Source of the DNA: Perilla frutescens
Taxonomy: Eukaryota; Streptophyta; Magnoliopsida; Lamiales; Lamiaceae
Reading direction: 5' to 3'
Length of the DNA: 64,000 nucleotides
NCBI GenBank assembly: GCA_026008535.1
Contig: BRKX01000017.1
Location: 9,626,501-9,690,500 of the forward strand
Positions 14,801-26,996 of the stretch are shown piece after piece; within the stretch, counting starts at the first letter, position 1, and each line of letters opens with the position of its first letter. Made by a program: the position numbers and the translations under genes. Under the pieces are notes generated by a model that was not told where the DNA came from, made no database searches, and worked only from the letters and a program-made list of their open reading frames with translations.

Positions 14801-17152
14801 TACCTCCATATGTTAGTTCAAGGATGATATTCATTCTAGTTTGGATCTATACGTTTGTGTTGTCTTAGATTGAGCACTTGGATGGTTTTTAATATTTTCA
14901 AGTTATAATGAGATGTGCAAGTTGACGTCTTACTAATTGCAGTTGGAAATTAGCATTATCCTAGTTTTTGCAATTTTTTTAATTTTGGAATCGGGATCCC
15001 GTAATACGACCTGATCGGTTGACGATCGGAAATCCTATCGAAAATGCGATCGATCACTAAATCGGGATCCCGATCGTGTTTGCATTTTATCATAATCTTT
15101 TTGTTCTTTTATATTTTTTACACTCTAATGCTCAATGTTTTATATGTGATGTTCAAATAAAAATGTTTAAATATATTGAAATTGCACAAGTGTTTGATTT
15201 AATTTCATGATTAAGTCATTACATCTATACGTCTACTCTTCTACAAAATACCTCCATATGTTAGTTCAAGGATGATATTCATTCTACTTTGGATCTATAC
15301 GTTTGTGTTGTCTTAGATTGGGCACTTGGATGGTTTTTAATATTTTCCAAGTTATAATAAGATGTGCAAGTTGACATCTTTACTAATTGCAGTTGGAAAT
15401 TAGCACAATCCTAGTTTTTGAAATATTTTTAATTTTGGAATTGGGATCCCGTAATCCGACCCGATCGGTTGATGATCGGAAACCCTATCGAAAATGCGAT
15501 CGATCACTAAATCGGGATCCCGATAGTGTTTGCATTTTATCATAATCTTTTTGTTCTTTTATATTTTTTAAACTCTAATGTTCAATGTTTTATATGTGAT
15601 CCTCAAATAAAAATGTTTAAATATATTGAAATTACACAAGTGTTTGATTTAATTTGATGATTAAATCATTACATCTATACGTCTACTCTTCTACAAAATA
15701 CCTCCATATGTTAGTTCAAGAATGATATTCATTCTAGTTTGGATCTATACGTTTGTGTTGTCTTAGATTGGGCACTTGGATGGTTTTTAATATTTTCCAA
15801 GTTATAATGAGATGTGCAAGTTGACATCTTTACTAATTGAAGTTGGAAATTAGCACAATCCTAGTTTTTGCAAAATTATTGATTTTGGAGTCGGGATCCC
15901 GTACACGATCGGAAACCCGATCGAAAATGCGATCGGTCACTAAATCGGGATCCCGATCGTGTTTGCCTTTTATCATAATCTTTTTGTTCTTTTATATTTT
16001 TTACACTCTAATGCTCAATGTTTTATATGTGATGCTCAAATAAAAATGTTTAAATATATTGAAATTGCACAAGTGTTTGATTTAATTTCATGATTAAGTC
16101 ATTACATCTATACGTCTACTCTTCTACAAAATACCTCCATATGTTAGTTCAAGGATGATATTCATTCTACTTTGGATCTATACGTTTGTGTTGTCTTAGA
16201 TTGGGCAATTGGATGGTTTTTAATATTTTCCAAGTTATAATAAGATGTGCAAGTTGACATCTTTACTAATTGCAGTTGGAAATTAGCACAATCCTAGTTT
16301 TTGAAATATTTTTAATTTTGGAATTGGGATCCCGTAATCCGACCCGATCGGTTGATGATCGGACACCCTATCGAAAATGCGATCGATCACTAAATCGGGA
16401 TCCCGATAGTGTTTGCATTTTATCATAATCTTTTTGTTCTTTTATATTTTTTAAACTCTAATGTTCAATGTTTTATATGTGATACTCAAATAAAAATGTT
16501 TAAATATAGTGAAATTGCACAAGTGTTTGATTTAATTTGATGATTAAATCATTACATCTATACGTCTACTCTTCTACAAAATACCTCCATATGTTAGTTC
16601 AAGGATGATATTCATTCTAGTTTGGATCTATACGTTTGTGTTGTCTTAGATTGGGCACTTGGATGGTTTTTAATATTTTCCAAGTTATAATGACATGTGC
16701 AACTTGACATCTTTACTAATTGCAGTTGGAAATTAGCACAATCCTAGTTTTTGCAATTTTTTTAATTTTGGAATCGGGATCCCGTACACGATCGGAAACC
16801 CGATCGAAAATGCGATCGGTCACTAAATCGGGATCCCGATCGTGTTTGCATTTTATCATAATCTTTTTGTTCTTTTATATTTTTTACACTCTAATGTTCA
16901 ATATTTTATATGTGATACTCAAATAAAAATGTTTAAATATAGTGAAATTGCACAAGTGTTTGATTTAATTTGATGATTAAATCATTACATCTATACGTCT
17001 ACTCTTCTACAAAATACCTCCATATGTTAGTTCAAGGATGATATTCATTCTAGTTTGGATCTATACGTCTGTGTTGTCTTAGATTGGGCACTTGGATGGT
17101 TTTTAATATTTTCCAAGTTATAATGAGATGTGCAAGTTGACATATTTACTAA
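11806..17152. repeat. Higher-order repeat block, copy 2 (12 monomers)
   Basis: This is the second copy of the 12-monomer pattern LLLLSLLLLSLS, slightly longer (about 5,347 bp) because it lacks the 31-bp deletion carried by the monomer at 10,071 in copy 1. The last short monomer (16,720) differs in type from its partner at 11,373. The 11,373 unit instead matches 10,490 and 15,837, so a two-monomer (883-bp) duplication or conversion happened after the large duplication. Confidence 0.75.
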
Positions 17153-17899
17153 TTGAAGTTGGAAATTAGCACAATCCTAGTTTTTACAATATTTTTTATT
17201 TTGGAATCGGTATCCCGTAATCCGACCTGATCGGTTCACGATCGGAAACCCGATCGAAAATGCGATCGGTTACTAAATCGGGATCCCGATCGTGTTTGCA
17301 TTTTATCATAATCTTTTTGTTCTTTTATATTTTTTAAACTCTAATGTTCAATGTTTTATATGTGATCCTCAAATAAAAATGTTTAAATATATTGAAATTG
17401 CACAATTGTTTGATTTAATTTGATGATTAAATTATTACATCTATACGTCTACTCTTCTACAAAATACCTCCATATGTTAGTTCAAGGATGATATTCATTC
17501 TAGTTTGGATCTATACGTTTGTGTTGTCTTAGATTGGGCACTTGGATGGTTATTAATATTTTCCAAGTTATAATGAGATGTGCAAGTTGACATCTTTACT
17601 AATTGAAGTTGGAAATTAGCACAATCCTAGTTTTTGCAATATTTTTGATTTTGGAATCGGGATCCCGTAATCCGACCTGATCGGTTCACGATCGGAAACC
17701 CGATCGAAAATGCGATCGGTCACTAAATCGGGATCCTGATCGTGTTTGCATTTTGTCATAATCTTTTTGTTCTTTTATATTTTTTATACTCTAATGTTCA
17801 ATGTTTTATATGTGATACTTAAATAAAAATGTTGAAATATATTGAAATCACACAAGTGTTGGATTTAATTTGATGATTAAGTCATTACATCTATACGTC

Positions 17900-18055
17900 T
17901 GGATCGGTATATGATCTGTCAAATAACGGGATTCCATCAGTCGCTCGATCTTGATCCCGATATGAGAACTATGGAGTTCACGATGTGATTACCGATCGGA
18001 AATATCGATCGAAAAAAACCATACAATGAACATTATATTTTAAATATATTTTGCA
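17900..18055. other. MULE-A left flank with satellite-like CGATC core
   Basis: Just past the array this stretch still carries CGATCTTGATCCCGATATG, GTTCACGATG and CGATCGGAAATATCGATCG. The order and spacing resemble the core of the satellite monomers (GTTCACGATCGGAAACCCGATCG). It ends at a TTTTGCAG splice-acceptor-like site just before the first recognisable Ulp1-gene exon. It may be 5' untranslated or promoter sequence of that gene and the inner part of the MULE terminus. Confidence 0.5.
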
Positions 18056-19916
18056 GCCATCATGGGAGTGGAAAAGGTTCGGAGTGCAGGGGACGGTGTC
18101 CAACATAAATCTTTACTACAAGCCTAGTATATGGATGACAATACGAAAGACGTTAGTGAGAATCGGTCAGGACCCATTGCTCGATAGGTTCAAAGCCGGG
18201 TGCTTTGGACATTTTATGAGATGGAAAGAAGGCCCCAACTGTTGCAAAGCATTGCACGCATTGATGGCTCGTGAGATCAGCATTTCTGGTAAATCGCAAC
18301 ATGAGGTATAGTTTCGTATTGGTGGGAATCATATTAGGTTCTCCTTTCCAGAATATGCTCTCGTCACCGGACTAGAGTTTGGGCCATCCACATTTGATAC
18401 AAATTCAGAGTACGACTTGTCCGAAGTTGGTGTGTTTGGAAGATTCTGTGGGGGCAGACCAATTGCTATAAAAGACTTGTTTGATATCTTCGAAGAAGGA
18501 CATGTAAATGGTGCTGATGAAAATGATTTCTTAAAAGTGGCAAATATTTTAGCATTGTATTGTTTCGGGTTAGGATTTGATGTATCAAGAAAGGTTGAGA
18601 GCTTTGCTTGGGCTTTGGTAGAGGATTTGGATTTTTTGGAACAACTTTCCCTGGGGTGCCTACACCTACACATCATTGCTACACTACATTTCAATATTAC
18701 CAAAGACAAGGAATGGATGTGGGACGAAGTACCATTTCTATGGTCCAGTGTGGGCTCTTCAGGTATATTATTGATTAATTTTTTTTCAAATTCATAACTT
18801 ATTTTTAATGAATTATTAATTATATGTACATTTAAAAAATAATATAATGGTAATTCTACACTCCCTTTCGAGATTTGGGCATATGAGGCCATCCCAGAAT
18901 TTGGGACACCTGTTGCTAGAAGGGACAAGCCGGATAGGTTGCCTCGATGTTTGAGATGGTTTTTTTTTAGGGCAAGAGCAACCGATTTCCACGTATTGCT
19001 TAATCAAGAGGTATTCTATATATATATATATAATTTTTGTTTTAATTTTTAGTAAATCATGGAGGTAATTGTGGGATTTTGTTTTAATTTTTTATATTAA
19101 TATATAAAAATATGATCCCACTCATTCAATATTAAAAAAATGTACAGATTGGGTGTTATGAGACGTTGACGGTAGAGGATGTTGAACAAGAACGTCCTTA
19201 TTGGTGTAGCATTCATTGTGCTGAACCAATGGGGGCTTCATTCCATATCCCATTCAATCCGGTTGCCCCACGTTATGATCCTGATCAGAAGTGGGTTAAA
19301 CACAAGAGACCGCGTCAGACACGATCGGGCTCTTCAAGCAGTGGTGATTCTAATAGACGTCGTAGTTCTCTTATTGCATCAATTAAGGAGGCGTTGATAC
19401 CCGATGTCATTCGTTACTTGAAGAATGATCTGATTGCCGATGTGAAAGATTCACTGCTACCAGACTTGAAGGAGTTTATTCAATCACTCAAGTGTGGTTC
19501 TAGACGATCAGCCTCTCATCACAGCCCTCACCGCATATCACCTGTTCGACCATCATCTTATAGACATGATGAGGGCAGTCATGTTAGTCATCACCCTGAG
19601 ATGGCTAGGAGATCTTTGCATGTAGATGATGACAACACTCGTACACCTGAGATGGTGAAGGATACTCCGAGAAGATCTCTACAGATGGACACTCAGATGA
19701 AGCCTCGAGAGAGGCCCCGTGATCGGTGTTCTCTACAAGTGGAGGATTTTTTGAGGAAAGATGTAACCTTATCCACTCGTGAAATAGGTGTGGATGAGGA
19801 GGTTGATCAAGTGGAGCTCCATGCGGAGCCAAACGCACCAGATTTCACCGAAAAACGGCCTCAGAGGATGAAGAAGACTTCGGCCCACCTGTCCTCGCCT
19901 TTTCTCAGTCAGGCAC
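18056..19916 (+). pseudogene. Ulp1-type MULE protease gene, 5' half (DUF1985-like)
   Basis: This is the N-terminal half of a MULE-borne Ulp1-like gene. Exon A runs 18,056 to about 18,762 and reads a DUF1985-like domain (FKAGCFGHF, then FRIGGNHIRFSFPEYALVTG). An in-frame TAG at 18,309-18,311 sits where the family has Trp (W-FRIGG), so TGG to TAG. Exon B, to 19,014, contains EIWAYEAIPEFG, but its acceptor AG is not visible. After an intron (19,015-19,147, ending TGTACAG) exon C runs from 19,148. It is a polar linker with repeated charged helices and Ser/Arg-rich stretches, and is cut at 19,916 by CRM-like copy 1. The reading frame resumes in phase at 28,020. The true start codon is unclear. Members of this class are SUMO-protease-like by fold; their role in transposition is not known. 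Confidence 0.8.
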
Positions 19917-21131
19917 TGATTAGGACATCCATAGCAATGAAGATTTAAACCTGCAGTTGCAAATTAGAGGTCCAGTTACAAGGTTACGAGCTAAGCAACT
20001 TCAAGGTTATCTGCAAGGCTATGTTCGGAAGAAGCTCGAGGAAGAAGTGAATGTTCAAAGCCGCTCCAAGATCATCACTATGCTTTCAATTGAAGATAAG
20101 GATCATACTTTGATGGATTGAAGCATACTTGGCGCAAATTTGAAAGATTTCAATTTGATGCCAATCCAGGAGGTTGTGGCGAATAAGGCGTGACCATGTC
20201 TTATCTGCCAGAGGCATCCGAGAATTCGAACCCTTATAACACTTTGTGGGGTTTCGAATTATCTTAGTTATTTTAATTAATTATTTTAGACCGTAGTAAT
20301 TAATTATTTGAGTCCAGTTTTTATTATTGTAATTTTTGAATTTATTTGAGTCCTAAGTTGACTGGGTTTTATTTAAGGCACAATTCTACCTTGAATAGAA
20401 TTCCAGTTTAGGAAGTTTCCTAGTCCAATTTGGACAAGCCTTTTACTTATTTTTAGCTAGGATTTTCATGCTCCCCTCTATTATAAATAGAGGTTCATTG
20501 TGAACATTATACTTTAGACACTACATTTGAATTATTAAGCCTTTGCTTTCAATATCGTCTCAACCCATTTAATCTTTGTGAGTTTAGATAATTAAATTCA
20601 TACTCTTAGATTTAGCACCTCTAAGTTTTACAAAGGGAATTCGCCGTCCACATTCGAGAGATCGTCGAAAACTCGCTAATTGAAGAGCAACTTAAAGAAT
20701 TTGGCCTTGTGTACGTTCGAGATTCAAGGCAACTTTTGGGTTGTGATTCACATCTACAATACACCATCCACAGTCACCGTTCGACGTCATCCAACATCAT
20801 CAACGTCCGTTCCAAGTCCAGCCACCAATCGAGATCAATTCGTCTTCGTTCCATTTAATCCGTAAGTCCATTACAACTCTATCATACCCTATCTACTCTA
20901 GCCCTTCTAAATCTAACCATCACCATCGACATACATTCATACCTCTCGTCCATATACTTATTCATAACAGCCCTATTCTATTTGGATTTTGTGTGTCATT
21001 GTCTAGGTATTTTAGTTGAGTCTTAGTCGTCTAGATAATCGAGTATCGTACCCTTACTTCGCCGACGTAATTTCTTTCCTTGCTTCCCCGTATTTTATGT
21101 CGAGTCGTGTCCCATAGCCCGGGTCACATCA
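19917..21131 (+). repeat. 5' LTR of CRM-like copy 1
   Basis: About 1,215 bp, matching 26,792-28,014 along its length with roughly two dozen differences by eye. It starts TGATTAGGAC and ends GGGTCACATCA. The first ~200 bp is a copy of the 3' end of the pol frame. Confidence 0.9.
20482..20489 (+). promoter_or_regulatory. TATA box of the copy 1 LTR promoter
   Basis: TATAAATA preceded by CCCCTCTAT in the middle of the LTR. The same box is in the 3' LTR and, on the other strand, in copy 2. This is the expected place for the retrotransposon promoter, with transcription starting about 30 bp downstream. Confidence 0.7.
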
Positions 21132-21136
21132 TAAAT

Positions 21137-21150
21137 TGGTATCAAGAGTC
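21137..21150 (+). other. Primer-binding site, Met-tRNA-like, copy 1
   Basis: TGGTATCAAGAGTC lies 5 bp after the LTR. It resembles the usual initiator-Met site TGGTATCAGAGC with one extra A. Copy 2 has the same extra base. Confidence 0.7.
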
Positions 21151-21998
21151 ACGTCGGTTTATATCGTTCGTGGTTCCATACTTGTTTATTTATCCCGTTT
21201 ATTTTCTTTTGAGTTTTATCGAGTTCTAATTTATTTTCCGTATTGTTCATTGATATAAAAAAAAAAGAGAAAAGGATCGTACAAAAAAAAAGAGAAAAAA
21301 GAATGATAAAAAAAAATCGGATAAAAAGAATATTCATTGTTTCCTTTTGTGTTTCTTTATTTTTGGTACCTTCCTTTTGGTACAAGTCTATAGTTAGATA
21401 TTTCCTTTTAGATTCTCTTTCTTTTTGGAAATTTCCTTCCAAGTTTGTTTTGATTTTGGTAACTACCTTAGGTGTCTTATTTTATTTTTGGTTCTTTCCT
21501 TCTAGAGTCTAGGCTAATTAAGGTATTTAGATTGTGTCACATAGATTGATACATATCCAAATTCCCTACTTACCTTATCTATTTCTTCTTTCCTTATCCA
21601 TCCTATTTCTTTCCTTATTCTATCTAGATTTATTTTTGGATCTCCAAATCAATTTGGAATTTCATTAATTGATCTATTTCCTTCCTTTTTCCTACCCTAT
21701 CCATTCAACCACCACCTATACACCACCATACAATCTCGACAGCCCCCTTATCACCATACTCGACCCGTATCTCCTCCATACACACCAAATTCATCCGTGT
21801 TCCGAGAATCGCATTCCCGTCCTTCCTCCATACAAACTACACGAGTTCCCTACGTCCATTTACACGATTTTCACACACTGTGCACTCATATATTGAGTGA
21901 TACACGAGTGGTAAAATCAAGAGTGAAAACAAACGAGTGACGTGAGATTTTGAGGTCCTACCTTGTTTTCTTTTACGTTTGTTCGTTTTGTAGGTTTC
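21151..21998 (+). other. Untranslated leader of copy 1
   Basis: A leader of about 850 bp between primer-binding site and gag, with low-complexity A-rich (21,255-21,320) and T/C-rich runs. Copy 2 has the matching leader. I see no gene here. Confidence 0.6.
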
Positions 21999-24900
21999 AT
22001 GAAGAAAGGTACCCGTTCTGAGTCATCCTTGACTTCCCCAGCCGACACTCCACCTTTGAACCCATCCTGAGATCCGTCTAAAGCCCCCATAGAGTCTACT
22101 TCGGATCCACCCACACCATGGGATCCTAAGTATCATTTTGAGGCACTCTCAAAACACTTCCAGAGACAGCATCAGGCCCTGTCTGACAAACTTGATGATT
22201 TAGTGCATGCCCTTGAACGCACTAAGACTACTCCAACCATTACACAACCTGTTCGTGGTCAAGCTCGACGCAACGAGCGTCAAAATGAGCTCGAGGAGGA
22301 GTACTTTCATGAGAACACTGAAGAACTTGATCGAGGTCGCCGCCAGCGACGTGGAAACGGTCACGATGATTATGGTGAAGACCGTATGCTCAATAACATC
22401 AAGACGAGCATACCGGAGTTTGAAGGCCTTCACGATCCCGGTGTCTATCTTGATTGGGAACGTAAGGTAGAGAAGATTTTTGACTGCTACGACTTTACAG
22501 AAGTCAAAAAGGTGCAGTTAGCCTGTTTGGAGTTCAGAGGCTACGCAGCCACTTGGTGGGAGATGCAGCAAGAGAGGAGGCGCAGAAATCGCAATCCGCC
22601 GATTGATACATGGGAAGAAATGAAAGCATTGATGCGAAGATGCTTCATTCCAGTCCACTATGAGAGAGAGCTCGAAAAGAAGCTCAACCGGATCAAATAA
22701 GGCACCCGTTCAATTGAAGAATATCATAAAGAGTTGGAGACAGCCTTGAACCGAGTCGGGAAGGAGGAGACCTTAAATGCTACCATCATTAGGTACATTG
22801 AAGGCATGAATCCCGATATTGCGTGTGAAGTTGAGTTGAAGGACTTCACAAGTGTAGAGAGGATGGTGCAATACGCATCGATTGTGGAAAAGCAGTTGAG
22901 AGAAGGCCGCCGTCGATCTCATCACAGTGCAGCCACCGCTCGTCCATCATGGAATAAAGGTACACATTCCACATCACCTTCTACACCCTCTTCTGAGTCT
23001 ACACGACCCCGAGGTCAGTCCGGACCACCTGAACGGCGTTTCGACCATTCTACACCGCAGTCCAGCCGTAGACTCGAGTCTACACCGACGTCGACCCCGA
23101 GGCCCCCATTCCAATGGCCCAATCAGCCCAATACGACGCCGAATGCAGCCCCTAATCGAGCCCGTGACATCCAGTGTCATAAATGCCAAGGTTGGGGCCA
23201 TTTTCAGAATCAGTGCCTGAACCGTCGTGTTTTGTTCCTTAATAAACAGAACGGGCTTGAATCAGCCAGTGAAGATGAAGAGGAGCCCCAGGCCACCACC
23301 CCTAATGCCGTCAAACCCCTTGAAATCGACGAGGAAGAAGATGAGGCCGAATTACCTCATGTCAGTTTAGTGTCTATTCGCAGTTTGAATATCAATCGTG
23401 AAGACGAAGAGCAATCGCAGCATGAGAACATATTCTACACTCGAGTTGCAATCAAAGATCAGACTTGTGCGATGATCATAGACAGTGGGAGTGTAATCAA
23501 CGCAATCAGTCAATACGCCGTTGATAAGCTGGCCCTCACCACAACAAAGCATCCAAAGCCATACAAGTTGCAGTGGCTCACAGATCGCGGCTCTATTCGA
23601 GTCACAGGTCAGGTACACGTTTCTTTTAATAAAGGTCGTTATTCTGACACTGTTCTGTGTGATGTTATTCCTATGGAGGCAGCCCATATACTTCTAGGAA
23701 GACCGTGGCAATTCAACAGAAAAGCGGTTTATGATGGTTTAGCCAACACGTACTCGATCACATGAGACGGACGAACCACTGTACTCAAGCCACTCACTCC
23801 TAAAGCTGTTGTAGAGGATCAAGAGAGGATGCAAGAGAGATTTAAGCAAGAACGGGCAAAACAAGCTGCAGTCGCCGCCCGGACCGCCGCCGTGAACGGT
23901 CAAGCTTCGGCCGAATGTTCACCGCCGAGTTCTTCTTCAAAATCGGCCATTACAGCCCCTAAGATGCCTTCCAGTGATTCTTTGGTTCGTGGAAAAGCAT
24001 CTGCATCAGCCCCTACAGTTGAACAAAATTGGTCTTTGTTCATCTCAGTTAAAGGCGTAGAGAAAGCACTAAAAGTAGGTTTACCTTTTGTTCTTTTATC
24101 TTATAAGGATAGTGCTACTAATAGTGTTTCTTTTCCTTGTGATGTGCAGCCCCTTATGGAGGAGTTCGCGGACGTGTTCCCGGAAGAGATTCCAAGTGGA
24201 TTACCTCCAGTTCGTGGGATCGAGCACCAAATCGACTTCGTGCTCGGCGCCGTCCTGCCCAACCGACCGGCGTACCGTACTTCGCCCGAGGAGACGAAGG
24301 AGATCAACCGTCAAGTAAAGGAGCTGTTGGAGAAGAAGCAAATCCGAGAGTCGATGAGCCCTTGTGCAGTTCCAGTCATCCTAGTGCCAAAGAAGAACAA
24401 CGAATGGAGGATGTGCATGGATTGCCGCGCCATCAACAAAATCACGGTTAAGTACAGATTTCCTATCCCTAGACTTGATGATATGCTAGATGAATTAAGT
24501 GGTTCTAATGTGTTTTCTAAGATAGATTTAAGATCTGGTTATTTTCAAGTTAGAATGCATGAAGGGGATGAATGAAAAACTGCATTTAAAACAAAGCATG
24601 GTTTATATGAGTGGTTAGTTATGCCTTTTGGTCACACTAATGCACCGAGCACGTTTATGAGGTTAATGAACCATGTTTTACGTGATGTGATTGGTAAATT
24701 TGTGGTTGTTTACTTTGATGATATTCTGATTTACAGTCACAGTGCACCGGCGCACCTAGAACACCCTAGGCGTGTTTTCTGTCTCTTGCGTGATGCAAAG
24801 TTGTATGGAAATTTGTCTAAGTGTTCCTTTTGCATAGATGAAGTCATTTTTCTAGGCTTTGTCGTCAGTTCACGAGGTATTGAGGTAGACCATTCCAAAA

Positions 24901-26996
24901 TCAAAGCGATTGGGGAATGGCCAACCCCGAAAAATGCCTCTGAGGTTCGATCATTCCATGGTCTAGCTGGGTTTTACCGTCGTTTTGTACGGGATTTCTC
25001 CAGTATAGCCGCTCCTCTTACTGAGCTAAGTAAAAAGGACCGGAAATTTGAGTGGGGTAAACAACAAGAGCATGCATTTAATACTTTGAAATCTTTATTA
25101 TGTTCTGCTCCTGTTCTTCGTTCACCTGATTTTACTAAGACTTTTGAGATCGAGTGTGATGCTTCGGGCATAGGTATTGGTGCAGTTTTGATGCAGGATC
25201 GCAGGTTCGTCGCCTACTTTAGTGAGAAGCTTAGTGGCGCCAGTTTGAGATATTCTACGTACGATAAGGAGCTTTATGCTTTGAAGCGTACATTGGATAC
25301 ATGGCAGCACTATCTTTGGCCGAAGGAGTTCGTGATTCACACGGACCACGAGAGTTTAAAGCACCTCAAAGGACAGCAAAACTTGAACAAGAGACATGCA
25401 AGATGGGTGGAATTCATTGAGTCCTTCCCATATGTGATCAAGTACAAGAAAGGTGAGGAGACCGTCGTCGCGGACACGTTATCTCGAAGGTACGCACTCT
25501 TGAACTTAATGCATGCTAAGATGCTTGGTTTCGAGTCCATTAAGTCTCTATATGTTGAGGACGCCTATTTCAGCCCCATTTATGCTTCATGTGTGTTGAA
25601 ATCTAGAGCTAATGATGGATATTATGTGCATGATGGGTTTTTGTTTAAGGAGTCTAAATTATGCATTTCTATTTGTTCTATGCGTGAGCTACTTGTGTTA
25701 GAATCGCATGCGGGAGGTTTGATGGGTCACTTTGGTGTGCATAAAACATTGAACTTGCTGCATGTCTTTTGGCCGCATATGCGTAGGGATGTAGAGAATG
25801 TGTGTAGTCGTTGCATTACTTGTCGTCAAGCCAAATTCACTTCACACCCATTCGGTTTGTACACGCCGTTACCTGTCCCTACAGTCCCTTGGATCGACAT
25901 ATCTATGGATTTTATCTTGGGATTGCCTAGGTCTAGGTCGGGTAAAGATTCGGTGTTTGTTGTAGTTGATCGGTTCTCCAAAATGGCTCATTTCATTGCA
26001 TGTAGGAAAACCGATGATGCTGTTCACATAGCTAATTTGTTCTTTGTGCATGTTGTTAGATTGCATGGAATTCCTCGTACTATTGTTAGTGATAGGGATT
26101 CTAAGTTTTTAGGACATTTTTGGTGTGTTTTGTGGGGAAAATTAGGTACTAAGTTATTGTTTTCTACTGCATGTCATCCACAAACCGATGGTCAAACTGA
26201 GGTTGTGAATCATACATTAGGACCTTTACTTAGGTCTCTAATTAAAAATAGTTTGAAGTCATGGGAAGAGTGTTTACCATATGCTGAATTTGCTTATAAT
26301 CGTGTTATTCATTCTTCTACTAACATGTCTCCATTTGAGGTAGTTTATGGATTTAATCCAGTAACGCCAACTGATTTGATTCCTTTACCCATTGAGAATC
26401 TAACGAGTGTTAAAGGTATGAAGAGAGCTGATTTTATTCGAGAGATGCATGAGAAGGTTCGTGCCCGGATCGAGCACAAAGGCACCACAGTTGCAGCCGC
26501 ACGGAATTCAAGGCGCAAGTGCGTTGTTTTCCACCCCGGAGATCGTGTTTAGATCCATTTAAGTCCAGGCCGATTCCCTAACCTACAGAAGTCCAAGTTG
26601 TCGCCCCGTGGAGATGGTCCATTCACTGTTTTGAGCCGTGTTAATGATAATGCATACCGCATTGATCTTCCAGGTGAGTATAAGTGTTCATCTACGTTTA
26701 ATGTTGCTGATTTGTCTCCTTTTGATGCAAATGAATTCGACCATGATGCGGATCCAAATTCGAGGATGAATTCTCTTCAGCAGGGGGGGAATGATGAGAA
26801 CATCCATAGCAATGAAGATTTAAACCCGGAGTTGCAAATTAGAGGTCCAGTTACAGGGTTACGAGCTAAGCAACTTCAAGGTTATCTGCAAGGCTATGTT
26901 CGGAAGAAGCTCGAGGAAGAAGTGAATGTTCAAAGCCGCTCCAAGATCATCACTATGCTTTCAATTGAAGATAAGGATCATACTTTAATGGATTGA
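21999..26996 (+). pseudogene. Gag-pol polyprotein of CRM-like copy 1
   Basis: One continuous frame of about 1,665 codons broken by five in-frame stops (22,068; 22,698; 23,763; 24,573; 26,550) and no frameshift over most of its length. Order: gag (LDWERKVEKIF, ATWWEMQQERRRR), zinc knuckle CHKCQGWGHFQNQC (23,175-23,217), protease MIIDSGS (Asp codon at 23,481), reverse transcriptase YFDD (24,711-24,722), RNase H ECDASGIGIG (about 25,155), integrase HHCC (GHFGVHKTL...CSRCITC), DDE core (DISMDF, VSDRDSKF, HPQTDGQTE) and a C-terminal tail with RGPVTGLRAKQLQGY. Copy 2 reads CGA, CAA, TGG and TGG at four of the five stops, so these are C-to-T type changes. The frame runs through the polypurine tract and ends about 205 bp inside the 3' LTR. 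Confidence 0.93.
26782..26791 (+). other. Polypurine tract, copy 1
   Basis: AGGGGGGGAA lies immediately before the 3' LTR. It is the plus-strand priming site and here is also part of the pol reading frame. Confidence 0.8.

Larger units (their letters stand above)
1..17899. repeat. Satellite array, about 40 monomers of ~450/433 bp
   Basis: About 40 head-to-tail copies of one AT-rich monomer fill this stretch, and the window starts inside a copy. Using the shared block that begins TTGCAGTTGG (or TTGAAG/TCGAAG) as a marker, copies start at 274, 724, 1174, 1607, 2040, 2490, 2923, 3375 and so on to 17603. Spacing is about 450 bp (29 copies) or 433 bp (11 copies). The short class lacks 17 bp in the GC-rich core, between CCCGTA and CACGATCGG. 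Each monomer has one core of roughly 85-100 bp full of CGATCG and GGGATCCC, and the rest is AT-rich with few CpG. One copy (10,071) has lost a further 31 bp. The array stops abruptly near 17,899. I see no gene in it: the recurring 68-codon frame starts with TTG and exists only in short monomers. Confidence 0.97.

Noticed and set aside
1174..16926. Repeated 68-codon ORF in eleven satellite monomers
   Set aside because: It starts with TTG, is present only in the 433-bp class, is destroyed by the 17-bp difference in the others, and its second half reads low-complexity AT sequence. It follows from repetition, not from coding.
1..17899. CRISPR-like array
   Set aside because: The repeats are 433-450 bp and adjacent without unique spacers, and the sequence is plant nuclear DNA.
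18329..18928. 199-codon ORF on the minus strand
   Set aside because: Antisense of the DUF1985 exons, whose plus-strand protein has clear family motifs and splice signals.
21149..21442. 97-codon ORF rich in Lys and Phe
   Set aside because: Low-complexity leader of CRM-like copy 1; both strands are open only because of homopolymer runs.
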